Assembly (NCBI GenBank): GCA_964478775.1
Contig: CAYZJC010000012.1
Coordinates: 1 to 40,168, forward strand
Reading direction: 5' to 3'
Length of the DNA stretch: 40,168 bases
Source: PNMQ01 sp964478775
Lineage (GTDB): Bacteria > Pseudomonadota > Alphaproteobacteria > Paracaedibacterales > CAIOTO01
Part shown: one piece after another, positions 8,651-17,097 of the stretch
Layout: each line of letters begins with the position of its first letter
Numbering within the stretch: the first letter of the stretch is position 1
Notes under the pieces: generated by a model
What the model was told of the DNA's origin: nothing
Databases searched by the model: none
The model's input: only the letters and a program-made list of their open reading frames with translations
Made by a program: the position numbers and the translations under genes

Positions 8651-8677
8651 CTTATAAATGTATGCGAACAGGTTATG

Positions 8678-9277
8678 TTAAGCAGATGCTGTTTGCTCTT
8701 TTGCTTTGCTCACACCAACCATAGCCGGGCGCAACAAGCGATCATGTAGTATGTAGCCGTCTTGTAACACTTGGGTAATAGTGCCAGGGGCAGCTTCACT
8801 TTCCATTTCAAACATAGCTTGGTGCATGTGTGCATTAAATGCTTCATGTAATGGCGCTAAGCGCTTGATATGGTGCCGGTTTATAATATTGTCAATTTCA
8901 GCGACAATCATTTCCATGCCAGTCATTAAATTTTGTACATTTTCTGGAAGGGTGGTTTTATCTGTGCTTTGACAAGCGTCTACGGCTCTTCTTAAATTAT
9001 CAATAACTGATACCATGTCACGTGCAAAAGGTACGGCGCCATACTTTACGGCGTCATCTTTTTCACGTTGAGCGCGCTTTTTAATGTTTTCATTTTCTGC
9101 AGCTGCCCTTAACCAGTTATTTTTCATCTCTTCAACTTGCTCTTCCAAGGTTTGAATAGGGTCAAAATGGTGGGCAGTTGAATTGCTGTCTTTTTCAAGA
9201 GCTGTTGTGTCAGCATCTAAATTATCTGTGAGGGTTTCTTTTTCTTGTGTGTCTTGATTATTTTCTGTGTGATCCAT
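8678..9277 (-). CDS. grpE: GrpE, nucleotide exchange factor for DnaK
   Basis: The 199-residue protein has an acidic, disordered N-terminus (1-40), a long coiled coil beginning LEEQVEEMKNNWLRAAAENE, and the compact C-terminal wing domain with HQAMFEMES and a final GRP-like block (HDRLLRPAMVGVSK). GrpE releases ADP from DnaK in the cytosol. It lies 24 bases after hemC on the same strand and probably shares its transcript, which ends at the terminator below 8650. No DnaK or DnaJ gene is in the window. No heat-shock promoter can be placed in the 24-base gap. Confidence 0.96.
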   Translation of the reverse strand: MDHTENNQDTQEKETLTDNLDADTTALEKDSNSTAHHFDPIQTLEEQVEEMKNNWLRAAAENENIKKRAQREKDDAVKYGAVPFARDMVSVIDNLRRAVDACQSTDKTTLPENVQNLMTGMEMIVAEIDNIINRHHIKRLAPLHEAFNAHMHQAMFEMESEAAPGTITQVLQDGYILHDRLLRPAMVGVSKAKEQTASA

Positions 9278-9301
9278 AAAGTAAAAACCTTTTCTTTAAA
9301 C

Positions 9302-10258
9302 TTAGTAACTTGAACATTTTTTGCTTTTTAGGCTTCCATTATATTGTTCTTGTAAGCGAAAAGCAAGGTCACGAACACGTTGAAGTGTTTCGGTACGCAT
9401 TAACGCTTTAATGTCTTGGCATAAATCTAAGGTGCCATAATGGCCTTCGTAAAATGCATTAATCTTATACCCATGATACGGGGAAGTTATGCCATCGTCA
9501 TACCAGACATGTGCACCAATTGCAGTGCGACAATTGCCATGAAAACATTTTGTAAATTCACGTTCTAATGTGGCAATAGCATGGGTAGAGTGATGGTCAA
9601 TGGCTTCAAATAAGTTCGCCTTGTCAAAAGCTGTTTCTATGGCAATAATCCCTTGTCCTGCTGCCGGAATAAAAACGGCTGGATTTAAATGATACCACAC
9701 AAGGTCTGGGTAGTCTCTTGTAAGGTCTGCAGCATCCTTATACCCTAAGCGGTGTAAGCCTGCTGCTGCTAACACTGTGGCGTCAATGTCTTTGTTTTGA
9801 ACACGTGAAAGGCGGGTTCCAACGTTTCCGCGTAAATCTACGATGTTCCACATCGGGTATTGGGGTTGCATTTGGCTAAGACGTCTTGGGGCGCATGAGC
9901 CAAAGGTGAGGGGATGCGTAAGGCCTTTTTGATCAGCATCTTTATTCACAATTAAAATATCGTGGACAACTTCACGTTCTAAAAAAGCAGCAAAGGTGAG
10001 GGGAAGGTCATGACATTCTACGTCTTTTAAAGAATGAACAGCACCGTCAATTTTGCCTGAAAGGAGGTCTTGCTGTAATTCTTTTGTAAAGAGGGCTTTG
10101 CCCCCAATATCTTTTAAGGGTTGTAGGGTTTTGTCACCCGTTGTTGTGTAGGGCACAATTTCAATACGCATGTCTGGCTTAGCTGCTTTAAAAGCGTTTA
10201 CAACAAGTTGGGCTTGTGTCATGGCAAGTGGGCTAGAGCGTGTACCGATTCGTATCAT
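9302..10258 (-). CDS. hemC: Porphobilinogen deaminase (hydroxymethylbilane synthase)
   Basis: Joins four porphobilinogen units into hydroxymethylbilane in heme synthesis (cytosol). The 318 residues show the N-terminal IGTRSSPLAMTQAQLV, the catalytic Asp in HSLKD (D79), LRGNVGTRLSRVQ and DATVLAAAGLHRLG. The dipyrromethane cofactor cysteine is C243 in HGNCRTAIGAH; relatives usually have GGCQVPIGA here, so the surroundings are unusual but the Cys is kept. Some substrate-arginine context is also variant (FGSCAPRRLSQ against the usual GTSSLRR). The start is ATG at 10256-10258 with no clear ribosome site. A terminator for the OPT gene lies just upstream, so hemC-grpE probably has its own promoter in 10259-10311. 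Confidence 0.94.
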   Translation of the reverse strand: MIRIGTRSSPLAMTQAQLVVNAFKAAKPDMRIEIVPYTTTGDKTLQPLKDIGGKALFTKELQQDLLSGKIDGAVHSLKDVECHDLPLTFAAFLEREVVHDILIVNKDADQKGLTHPLTFGSCAPRRLSQMQPQYPMWNIVDLRGNVGTRLSRVQNKDIDATVLAAAGLHRLGYKDAADLTRDYPDLVWYHLNPAVFIPAAGQGIIAIETAFDKANLFEAIDHHSTHAIATLEREFTKCFHGNCRTAIGAHVWYDDGITSPYHGYKINAFYEGHYGTLDLCQDIKALMRTETLQRVRDLAFRLQEQYNGSLKSKKCSSY

Positions 10259-10311
10259 AAGAAATATTTACAGATAAGTTGAATGTTAATATTAAAGCAT
10301 TATAAAAATAG

Positions 10312-10336
10312 AAAAAACCCGGCAATGTCTGCCGGG
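10312..10336 (-). terminator. Rho-independent terminator of the OPT transporter gene
   Basis: On the minus strand CCCGGCA (10330-10336) pairs with TGCCGGG (10318-10324) over a five-base loop and is followed by six T (10312-10317). It separates the OPT gene from hemC. Confidence 0.92.
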
Positions 10337-10354
10337 CTTGTTTTCATGTTAAGG

Positions 10355-12394
10355 TTAATTTGTTTTTGAACCTTTTTGGAACATGATATAGAGTAACCAG
10401 GCAAACACACCAATACCAGCAACCGAAACAAATGTTGGGTTAAGGGTAGGCAAGTAGTTTGATACATCATAGCCTTGTGCCAATGGGAATGCAATGAAAA
10501 GCCCGATTAATGCCGTACCAGCAATGACACCTGATGCAAACAAAATACCACGTTGTTCATTTCTTGTTTGTTCCGCTTGTGGTTGCTTATTGCGTACACG
10601 TTCTGCAAAGTATGAGGCAAGCCCACCAACGAGGAAGGTCAAGATGGAAGCTGCTGGCATATACATACCAAAGGCAACACTTAAGACAGGAAGGCGGTTG
10701 GGTTTACCAATTGAGGTTAAGTAACGGTCAACAATAATCACCCCAATACCAATGGCTGCACCAATGAAAATCATGTTCCATTCAATACCACCTGCAAAAA
10801 GACCTTTTGCCATTGTGGCCATCATCATGGCTTGTGGCGCATTCAATGTTTTTGTTGGGTCCATATCTGCACGTGGCATGACATCGCCAAAACCATACGC
10901 TTGGAATAAGGTTTCAAGTACAGGTGCACAAACCACTGCACCGCCAACAACACCCAACATCAACATCACTTGCTGTTTCCAAGGTGTAGCACCGACAAGG
11001 GCACCTGCTTTAAGGTCTTGCATGTTATCACCGCTCACACCAGATGCCATTGCAACAATAGCTGCAAACATAATGGTTGCACCCGCGACAGATAAGGCAT
11101 GTGGAGAGTTGATGGAAAAGTCAAGTTGACCTGCAAAAGCGATGTGTAAGAAGCCACCAAAAAGCAAGATGCCTGAAATGGTAACCCCAGAAATGGGAAG
11201 CAGGGTTGACCCTACTATACCCGTTAGGTAGGAACCAACAGCTGCGCAGCCAAATGCTATGGTTAATGAGAAAATAGCCGCTGCAATCGTGACAATAATG
11301 CCATGCAAGAAACTAATTTGTACGGGTAATACAAGCATATTGTAGAACAATATCATAACAGGAACGCTCAAAATCAATGTGAGAAGCGCAACATATTTCA
11401 TGGGTATATCGCGTTCAACAGTTGGAAGTGAGGCAAAACTTTCCCCTTTACCTTTAAGTGCATTCATTGATGACTGGATGGCTTCACGCATTGTTTTTGC
11501 TAAAGAAATCATTCCCCAAAGGCCGCCTACGACCATTGCACCAATACCCATGAATTTTAATTTATGTTTCCATACCAAAAAAGCAGCATCTTTTGCAGAT
11601 TCAGCAGCAGCTGCAGCCTCTGGTAAGCCATTGATCATGATATAAGCAGGTATACCAATGCCCCATGTGATAATGGTTCCAACAATCATGGCAGCAGCAA
11701 TGCGAATCCCCACAATGTAACCCGCACCAATTAAGACTGGTGAAAAATCAAGTGATCCGCCCAATGGAACTTTTCCAATACGACCCCAAAAGTTGATTTC
11801 AGATGTTAACCATTTTGCGCCATCTTGTAAAAAGCTATAAGCAGCTGCAATAAGGCCACCAGAGATAAGTAGGTTTCCTGCCCCCTTTGTTTCAGAGGAT
11901 TTTAAAACTTCAGCTGCTGCAATACCTTCAGGGTAGGGAAGCTTTTGTTGGATAATCATGCTGCGACGTAAGGGTACTGAAAAAGCAATGCCTAAAAAGC
12001 CCCCGATGATGGCAATTGAAAATGTTTCAAAGTAGTGAAAATGGTCCCATAGGCCCATGAACACCATTGCTGGAATTGTAAATGTAACGCCGCCACTGAC
12101 AACGTCACCTGCAGAAGCAGTTGTTTGAACGATATTGTGTTCTAATATAGTCGTTTTCTTCCACATGCTTAAAAACAAGATAGATAAAACAGCAGCAGGA
12201 ATAGATGCTGCGATGGTTCGCCCCACTTTGAGTGCGACATAAATGTTAGATGCGCAAAGCAACATAGCTAAAATCAAGCCAAATATAATGGCCTTAAAAG
12301 TAAGTTCGGGTATGTTGCGCTTAGTTTGTTGCTTTTGTTTTTGGTCATTCATGTTGTTTGAATTCGCAAATACAGTATTTACAGCAATGGTCAT
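10355..12394 (-). CDS. OPT-family oligopeptide transporter
   Basis: Polytopic inner-membrane protein of 679 residues with some 14-16 hydrophobic segments. Family features are ELTFKAIIFGLILAMLLCAS near the N-terminus, a conserved NIYVALKVG, and LPYPEGIAAAEVLKS, the typical OPT loop. OPT proteins take up small peptides or metal chelates by proton coupling; the substrate cannot be told here. AAGGAG six bases before the ATG at 12394 (minus strand) supports this start over Met15. It is transcribed divergently from glmU across 221 bases. Peptide import would suit an organism living on host amino acids (inference). Confidence 0.93.
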   Translation of the reverse strand: MTIAVNTVFANSNNMNDQKQKQQTKRNIPELTFKAIIFGLILAMLLCASNIYVALKVGRTIAASIPAAVLSILFLSMWKKTTILEHNIVQTTASAGDVVSGGVTFTIPAMVFMGLWDHFHYFETFSIAIIGGFLGIAFSVPLRRSMIIQQKLPYPEGIAAAEVLKSSETKGAGNLLISGGLIAAAYSFLQDGAKWLTSEINFWGRIGKVPLGGSLDFSPVLIGAGYIVGIRIAAAMIVGTIITWGIGIPAYIMINGLPEAAAAAESAKDAAFLVWKHKLKFMGIGAMVVGGLWGMISLAKTMREAIQSSMNALKGKGESFASLPTVERDIPMKYVALLTLILSVPVMILFYNMLVLPVQISFLHGIIVTIAAAIFSLTIAFGCAAVGSYLTGIVGSTLLPISGVTISGILLFGGFLHIAFAGQLDFSINSPHALSVAGATIMFAAIVAMASGVSGDNMQDLKAGALVGATPWKQQVMLMLGVVGGAVVCAPVLETLFQAYGFGDVMPRADMDPTKTLNAPQAMMMATMAKGLFAGGIEWNMIFIGAAIGIGVIIVDRYLTSIGKPNRLPVLSVAFGMYMPAASILTFLVGGLASYFAERVRNKQPQAEQTRNEQRGILFASGVIAGTALIGLFIAFPLAQGYDVSNYLPTLNPTFVSVAGIGVFAWLLYIMFQKGSKTN

Positions 12395-12615
12395 AGAATC
12401 TCCTTAATGTAGCCTATCACGTAAGATGCTATCAAATTTATAGGGTATTTTGCAAAAATTATTTTAATAAATTGTTAAAAATTATTAATTGGAAATTGAG
12501 AATATGAAAAAATGACTTTGTTAAATTGCTTTTTTATAGCACTCTTTTGTTGTTGTGTTGCGCCATAGTGGTTAAGATATAGACACAATTTATACCAACA
12601 AGGTGTGCGCAAGTT

Positions 12616-14022
12616 ATGGCAGATAAGTTAGAAAAAATTCACTGTATTATTTTGGGGGCAGGACACAGCTCACGCATGAAATCAAAGGTGTCAAAGATTT
12701 TTCATGACTTGGCGGGAAAGTCAGTATTAGAACATGTTGTGTCAGCAGTGCAGGGGGCACAGGTTCACGATATGACCTTTGTTGTATCACCTAATCTTTG
12801 TAAAAGTGGACACATGATATGTCATCAAGGAAAGCTGGCGACACAAGAAGAACCACTTGGCACGGCAGATGCTGTGCAGGTTGGCTTAAAGCATCTTGTG
12901 CAAAGAGCTGATGCTTTGAGTGAACAGTTACCAGACAGTGTGTTAATTGTGTGTGGAGATACGCCCTTATTAAACCCACAAAGTTTATCCAACCTCATTA
13001 ACACGAAAGCTGACATGGCGATCTTGGTCTCGCAATTGCCCATGGACTTAATCAACTCACCGTATGGGCGTATTATAACAGTAACAGATGAAGCTGCCGA
13101 TACAACATATACTGAATCACTTCCAATAAAGCAGATTATTGAATATAAAGATGCGCCAATTGATGTTCGTCGTATTTCTTTGTTTAATACAGGTGTGTAT
13201 AAGGTAAGCCTAGCCGCATTACAAACTTACCTTTCACGCATTGAAACACACAATGCGAGCGGTGAATATTATTTTACTGACATTGTTGAATTGATGCATC
13301 AAGACGGACTTGAAGTCGTTGGAAAGGTCGTTGATTTTGAAGAAACATTAGGTATTAATACCCGCCAAGACCTTGAACGTGTTGATGCCTTGTTGCAAAA
13401 AAAATTAAAAACTGCCCTGCAAGCCACTGGTGTTACGTTTTTACAAGCTGAAACGTCGCGTGTGTCTGTTGACACCATCATTGGTCAAGATAGTGTGATA
13501 GAACCACATGTCGTGATAGGCCCTAAGGTTATAATCGGCCAAGATGTATATATTAAAAGTTTTTCATATCTTTCAGGTTGCATCATTGAAGATACCGCAA
13601 AGATTGGCCCCTTCGCCCATATTCGTGCTAACTGTCTGCTTAGAAAAGGGGCTGAAATTGGTAACTTTGTTGAAATTAAAAACACCACATTGGGCCTTAA
13701 AACAAAGGCAAAGCATTTAACCTATTTGGGTGATTGTGAAGTGGGTGATGCAACGAATATTGGCGCTGGTACGATCACTGCTAACTATGACGGGTTCTTT
13801 AAACATAAAACTGTGATAGGCTCACATGTACACATTGGTGCGCAAACAATTTGTATTGCCCCGGTGACGTTGGAAAATGAAGCAATGACGGCAGCAGGTG
13901 CGATTGTTACAGAAAGTGTTCCTGAAGGTGCCCTTGCCATTTCACGCATTAAACAAGTGATCAAGCCTCATTGGGCTAAACGCTATAAGCAATTATTACG
14001 CAAGAAAAAGGAACAGGTATAG
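12616..14022 (+). CDS. glmU: GlmU, bifunctional UDP-N-acetylglucosamine pyrophosphorylase/acetyltransferase
   Basis: Makes UDP-GlcNAc for peptidoglycan and LPS in the cytosol. The 468 residues have the N-terminal uridylyltransferase domain (ILGAGHSSRMKSKVSK at 12-27, a variant of the usual LAAGxGTRMxSxxPK) and a C-terminal left-handed beta-helix of hexapeptide repeats from about residue 285. The acetyltransferase region GNFVEIKNTTLG and YLGDCEVGDATNIGAGTIT is intact. It is a single gene between the divergent OPT gene and a convergent exported protein. Length is normal. Confidence 0.96.
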   Translation: MADKLEKIHCIILGAGHSSRMKSKVSKIFHDLAGKSVLEHVVSAVQGAQVHDMTFVVSPNLCKSGHMICHQGKLATQEEPLGTADAVQVGLKHLVQRADALSEQLPDSVLIVCGDTPLLNPQSLSNLINTKADMAILVSQLPMDLINSPYGRIITVTDEAADTTYTESLPIKQIIEYKDAPIDVRRISLFNTGVYKVSLAALQTYLSRIETHNASGEYYFTDIVELMHQDGLEVVGKVVDFEETLGINTRQDLERVDALLQKKLKTALQATGVTFLQAETSRVSVDTIIGQDSVIEPHVVIGPKVIIGQDVYIKSFSYLSGCIIEDTAKIGPFAHIRANCLLRKGAEIGNFVEIKNTTLGLKTKAKHLTYLGDCEVGDATNIGAGTITANYDGFFKHKTVIGSHVHIGAQTICIAPVTLENEAMTAAGAIVTESVPEGALAISRIKQVIKPHWAKRYKQLLRKKKEQV

Positions 14023-14067
14023 CCGCAATGGACTGAAGTTATCCTATTTTCTGTGCGCGTTAACAAT

Positions 14068-14108
14068 GTGGACAAAGCCCTTTTGTTTATATCAAGGATT
14101 TTGTCCAC
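14068..14108. repeat. Inverted repeat between convergent genes, possible bidirectional terminator
   Basis: GTGGACAAA (14068-14076) pairs perfectly with TTTGTCCAC (14100-14108). Within the loop CCTT and AAGG can extend the stem. It lies between the glmU stop and the stop of the minus-strand gene at 14134. Neither side has a long T run, so termination is only a guess. Confidence 0.45.
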
Positions 14109-14133
14109 GTGAGGTAAAGTGTTTAATGATGAT

Positions 14134-17025
14134 TTATGAATTCATATCACCAATTGAAAAGTTGCAATCGGATAGGTCCATATTTTTTGTTACGTTAAAA
14201 GATGCACCTAAGGCACTAAGGGTGATGTGTGACTCATTGGGTAAATTAAGTGAGTTAGTTAAGGCTAGCGTTCCTGCTTCACCAACATAAATTTGGTTTG
14301 CACTTACTTTACTTGCAATCAATAGGTTGTTGCTTGTTGTAATGTTTTGCGCACAGTCAACACTTGACAATAATAACTGAGGAGTTTCAGAGTCCGAACC
14401 AACAATTAAAAGATTATCAGTAGTCGTAACTTTTAAACTGTTATTTAGATTCACACTTGTTAACATATCTGGAGAGTTTAATTCTACGAGGTCTTGTGGC
14501 AAAGTGGTCCTCAGTCTGGTAAGTTGTATGAAAAATTTATCGGGTGCATTATCATCTGTCACTGTAAATTGCACAAGCTTAGCACCAAAGAAGTTATCAG
14601 GCAGCTTATATTCAATCTTGCGTGTTTCAGTGTTAAATCTAGCTGTTCCAAAACTAGCTTGAACTGTGAGTGGTCCACCTGTTCCAGGTGAGTGTTCATC
14701 AATACAGTTTGCAGCATCCGTTTCTAGATAATCATAAGTTAATGCAAAAGGAATCGAATTTGCATATGTAAAACCATCCCCCCCTAAATCAGGTGGTATT
14801 ACTTTTATGGTAATTTGATAACTGCTGGAAGAGTCCTCAGGTGTGGCTGCTGTATTCATTACATAAAATAAAATAGTGTCCTTACCAGTGAAATATTGTT
14901 TAGGTGTATATAAGATGCTGGTACGTGTATCATCAAGTGCTAATGTGCCATCATGGCCACTTGTGTTGTTCGATAATGAATACTCTAATGCCGCATCAAC
15001 ACCGCCACCACTTAAATAGTCAGACAGGTTCAGTTTGAGCTGGGTGGGTACCTTTGAATATGCAAAGGAAGGGTTGAGTCCATCTTGGTCTAATGTAAAG
15101 TCTGAAGGCCCAGTGTAGTGAAGCGCTGTGGGATTTTCATCGTTTGCAGTAAAGTCAAGTGAAATGAGAGAACTTTGTCCGCTACCATTGCCTAATACAT
15201 TGACCTTATCACCATTAACGCTAACAGACTGAATAGAATAAGTTTGTGAATTTGTATCGCGAAGGAATTGCCCCAGCTTGAGTGGAGTTCCATTTTTATC
15301 ATAAACACTATAATACAAACGATAATTCATATTTTGATCGTCAATATTCATTGTTGCATAATGGCTATTATTTTGATAAATTTCACACTTATTACCTGTT
15401 GGGAGTGTGTATAAGGTAAATATATTGCCTGTCGTTTGGTCTGCCCAATAGACTAAATCCCCTACGGTCAAGGAATCGTGTGTATATAAAGTATAAGTAT
15501 TATTATCATCTGCAAAACTGATGTTATATAAGGCTTTTCTTGCACGTAATTCCACCCCTGTTTTATGGAAGAGGGTTATACTGCCTTCATTAAATGTGGT
15601 ATCTAACTCTCCATCATCTTTTAAGCCAAAAAGTCTAAGTTGTGGGTAGTATTGTGTTCCAATTCTATAGTCTCCCCCATTAATTAAAAATGTTTGAACA
15701 CCAATGCTCATAGAAAATTCTGGGGTGACAGAATGCTGGGTGCCAACTAACACATAATTTCTGATATAGGCATCTAGTCCGTCTGGTGTGCAATTATAAA
15801 ACTGTACGTTTCCTGCGACAGGCTTACTTTGCCCAAAAGTTATTTTAGGTTGGTCATTCCACATATAAGGCCAGACTTGCCCAGAAAAATTATTTGTGCT
15901 GGTGACGTTTCCTGCAACCGAAATACCAGAAAAAGTAGTAAATTCATTGAGGTTAAGGGCATTATAAATTGTGGTCCCGGCATTAGACAATAAAACATCA
16001 TTTGCAGAACTTGTTTTGGTGAGATAAATTTTATAGATGTTATCTTGAATAATATTTGCAGCGACAACAATACTATTTTCTTGGGCTTCATTGTTCAGAA
16101 CAATCGAGCCTAGTCGATTAATGCTAAGGTCTGTAATTTTTAAAAGCTGTGCACCATCGTCAAGTAAAATTTGCTTTACACCTTGGGTGCCATAAGTGGT
16201 ATCAACTTCAAGGTCAGTTGTGTAACGTACAATCGCTATTTTGTTGGCAGTTGTTCCATAATTGTTGTAGTCTGTATTGAAGATATAATTATACATGACG
16301 TTAATGATTCTGTTTTCTAAATCAAGATCCAATAAGGCTAAACGTTGACTTTCATTGTCAGTAAAAGCAGCTTGCTGATTTGTGATTTGGGGTAATATTG
16401 AAAGAGGGACTTGATCGACCATGTCATATTCTTGTATGACAATCTGGGAGAGGTTATTTTCATCAAACGTTGTAAAACCAATCAAGGTTCTTGCGTTAAG
16501 GGATGTTTGTACAGCTTGAAGGTCTTTTGAGATGACTTCGCTTAAGCGTTTGACTAAGTCAGTAGTTTCGCTGGAGTTAACAATAAAGGCTGTGTCTAGT
16601 ACCGTATTACTTTCACCAGTGACACTTCCTTCACCAACTAAAAAGGGGTCACCAATTGGGCTTAGTAAAATAAATTTTGCTTGCGGTGTGTAAGAATTAC
16701 CGACAAGAGGTTGCGTAGTGAAATTTTCACGATCAATTTTACCTGACGCATCTAAAGAGCCAACATAAGCATTTATATTAGAATAGTCTTTAAGATAAGT
16801 TCCTGCAATGTAAAAGCCATCGGGTGTAGCTGCTCTTAGAATTGATGCACCTTTGGTGATATCTGTAGCTGATGAATCTACGTCATCAGTAGCTATAGAT
16901 GCTTTACCTTGTATACCATAATCGTTGGTGGTTGATAAAGTTGCATGCGCTGTATTGAACAGTAAGGCCGATGATGCGAGCAGGCTTAACAGGTTCCATT
17001 TTATTGAATTATGCTTTGTTTTCAT
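14134..17025 (-). CDS. Large exported protein with delta-60-like repeats and an Ig/cadherin-like region
   Basis: 963 residues with a signal peptide (1-28, ending NTAHA). The N-terminal half contains pieces like LEVDTTYGTQGVKQI and GELDTTFNEGSIT, which match the delta-60 repeat pattern (L-D-x-T-F-G-x-x-G) of predicted beta-propeller surface proteins. Around residues 690-830 there are Ig-like tandem-repeat signatures (YTPKQYFTGKDTILFYVMN, then VQFTVTDDNAPDKF). The C-terminus is a short stretch of beta-strand repeats with no barrel. A weak AGGA lies 11 bases before the ATG. The gene follows the autotransporter at 17098-19983 by 72 bases with no terminator visible, so both are likely co-expressed. 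Probably cell-surface or secreted; ligand unknown. Confidence 0.8.
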   Translation of the reverse strand: MKTKHNSIKWNLLSLLASSALLFNTAHATLSTTNDYGIQGKASIATDDVDSSATDITKGASILRAATPDGFYIAGTYLKDYSNINAYVGSLDASGKIDRENFTTQPLVGNSYTPQAKFILLSPIGDPFLVGEGSVTGESNTVLDTAFIVNSSETTDLVKRLSEVISKDLQAVQTSLNARTLIGFTTFDENNLSQIVIQEYDMVDQVPLSILPQITNQQAAFTDNESQRLALLDLDLENRIINVMYNYIFNTDYNNYGTTANKIAIVRYTTDLEVDTTYGTQGVKQILLDDGAQLLKITDLSINRLGSIVLNNEAQENSIVVAANIIQDNIYKIYLTKTSSANDVLLSNAGTTIYNALNLNEFTTFSGISVAGNVTSTNNFSGQVWPYMWNDQPKITFGQSKPVAGNVQFYNCTPDGLDAYIRNYVLVGTQHSVTPEFSMSIGVQTFLINGGDYRIGTQYYPQLRLFGLKDDGELDTTFNEGSITLFHKTGVELRARKALYNISFADDNNTYTLYTHDSLTVGDLVYWADQTTGNIFTLYTLPTGNKCEIYQNNSHYATMNIDDQNMNYRLYYSVYDKNGTPLKLGQFLRDTNSQTYSIQSVSVNGDKVNVLGNGSGQSSLISLDFTANDENPTALHYTGPSDFTLDQDGLNPSFAYSKVPTQLKLNLSDYLSGGGVDAALEYSLSNNTSGHDGTLALDDTRTSILYTPKQYFTGKDTILFYVMNTAATPEDSSSSYQITIKVIPPDLGGDGFTYANSIPFALTYDYLETDAANCIDEHSPGTGGPLTVQASFGTARFNTETRKIEYKLPDNFFGAKLVQFTVTDDNAPDKFFIQLTRLRTTLPQDLVELNSPDMLTSVNLNNSLKVTTTDNLLIVGSDSETPQLLLSSVDCAQNITTSNNLLIASKVSANQIYVGEAGTLALTNSLNLPNESHITLSALGASFNVTKNMDLSDCNFSIGDMNS

Positions 17026-17097
17026 TTTGTAAACATTCCTATAGTTATGTTTGATATAAGTATTTTTATTGTGATAAGTGAATTGATTTCAGGCTAA

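Noticed and set aside
10494..11645. Several plus-strand frames across the OPT gene
   Set aside because: They are antisense to a full-length, well-conserved transporter and have no family features.
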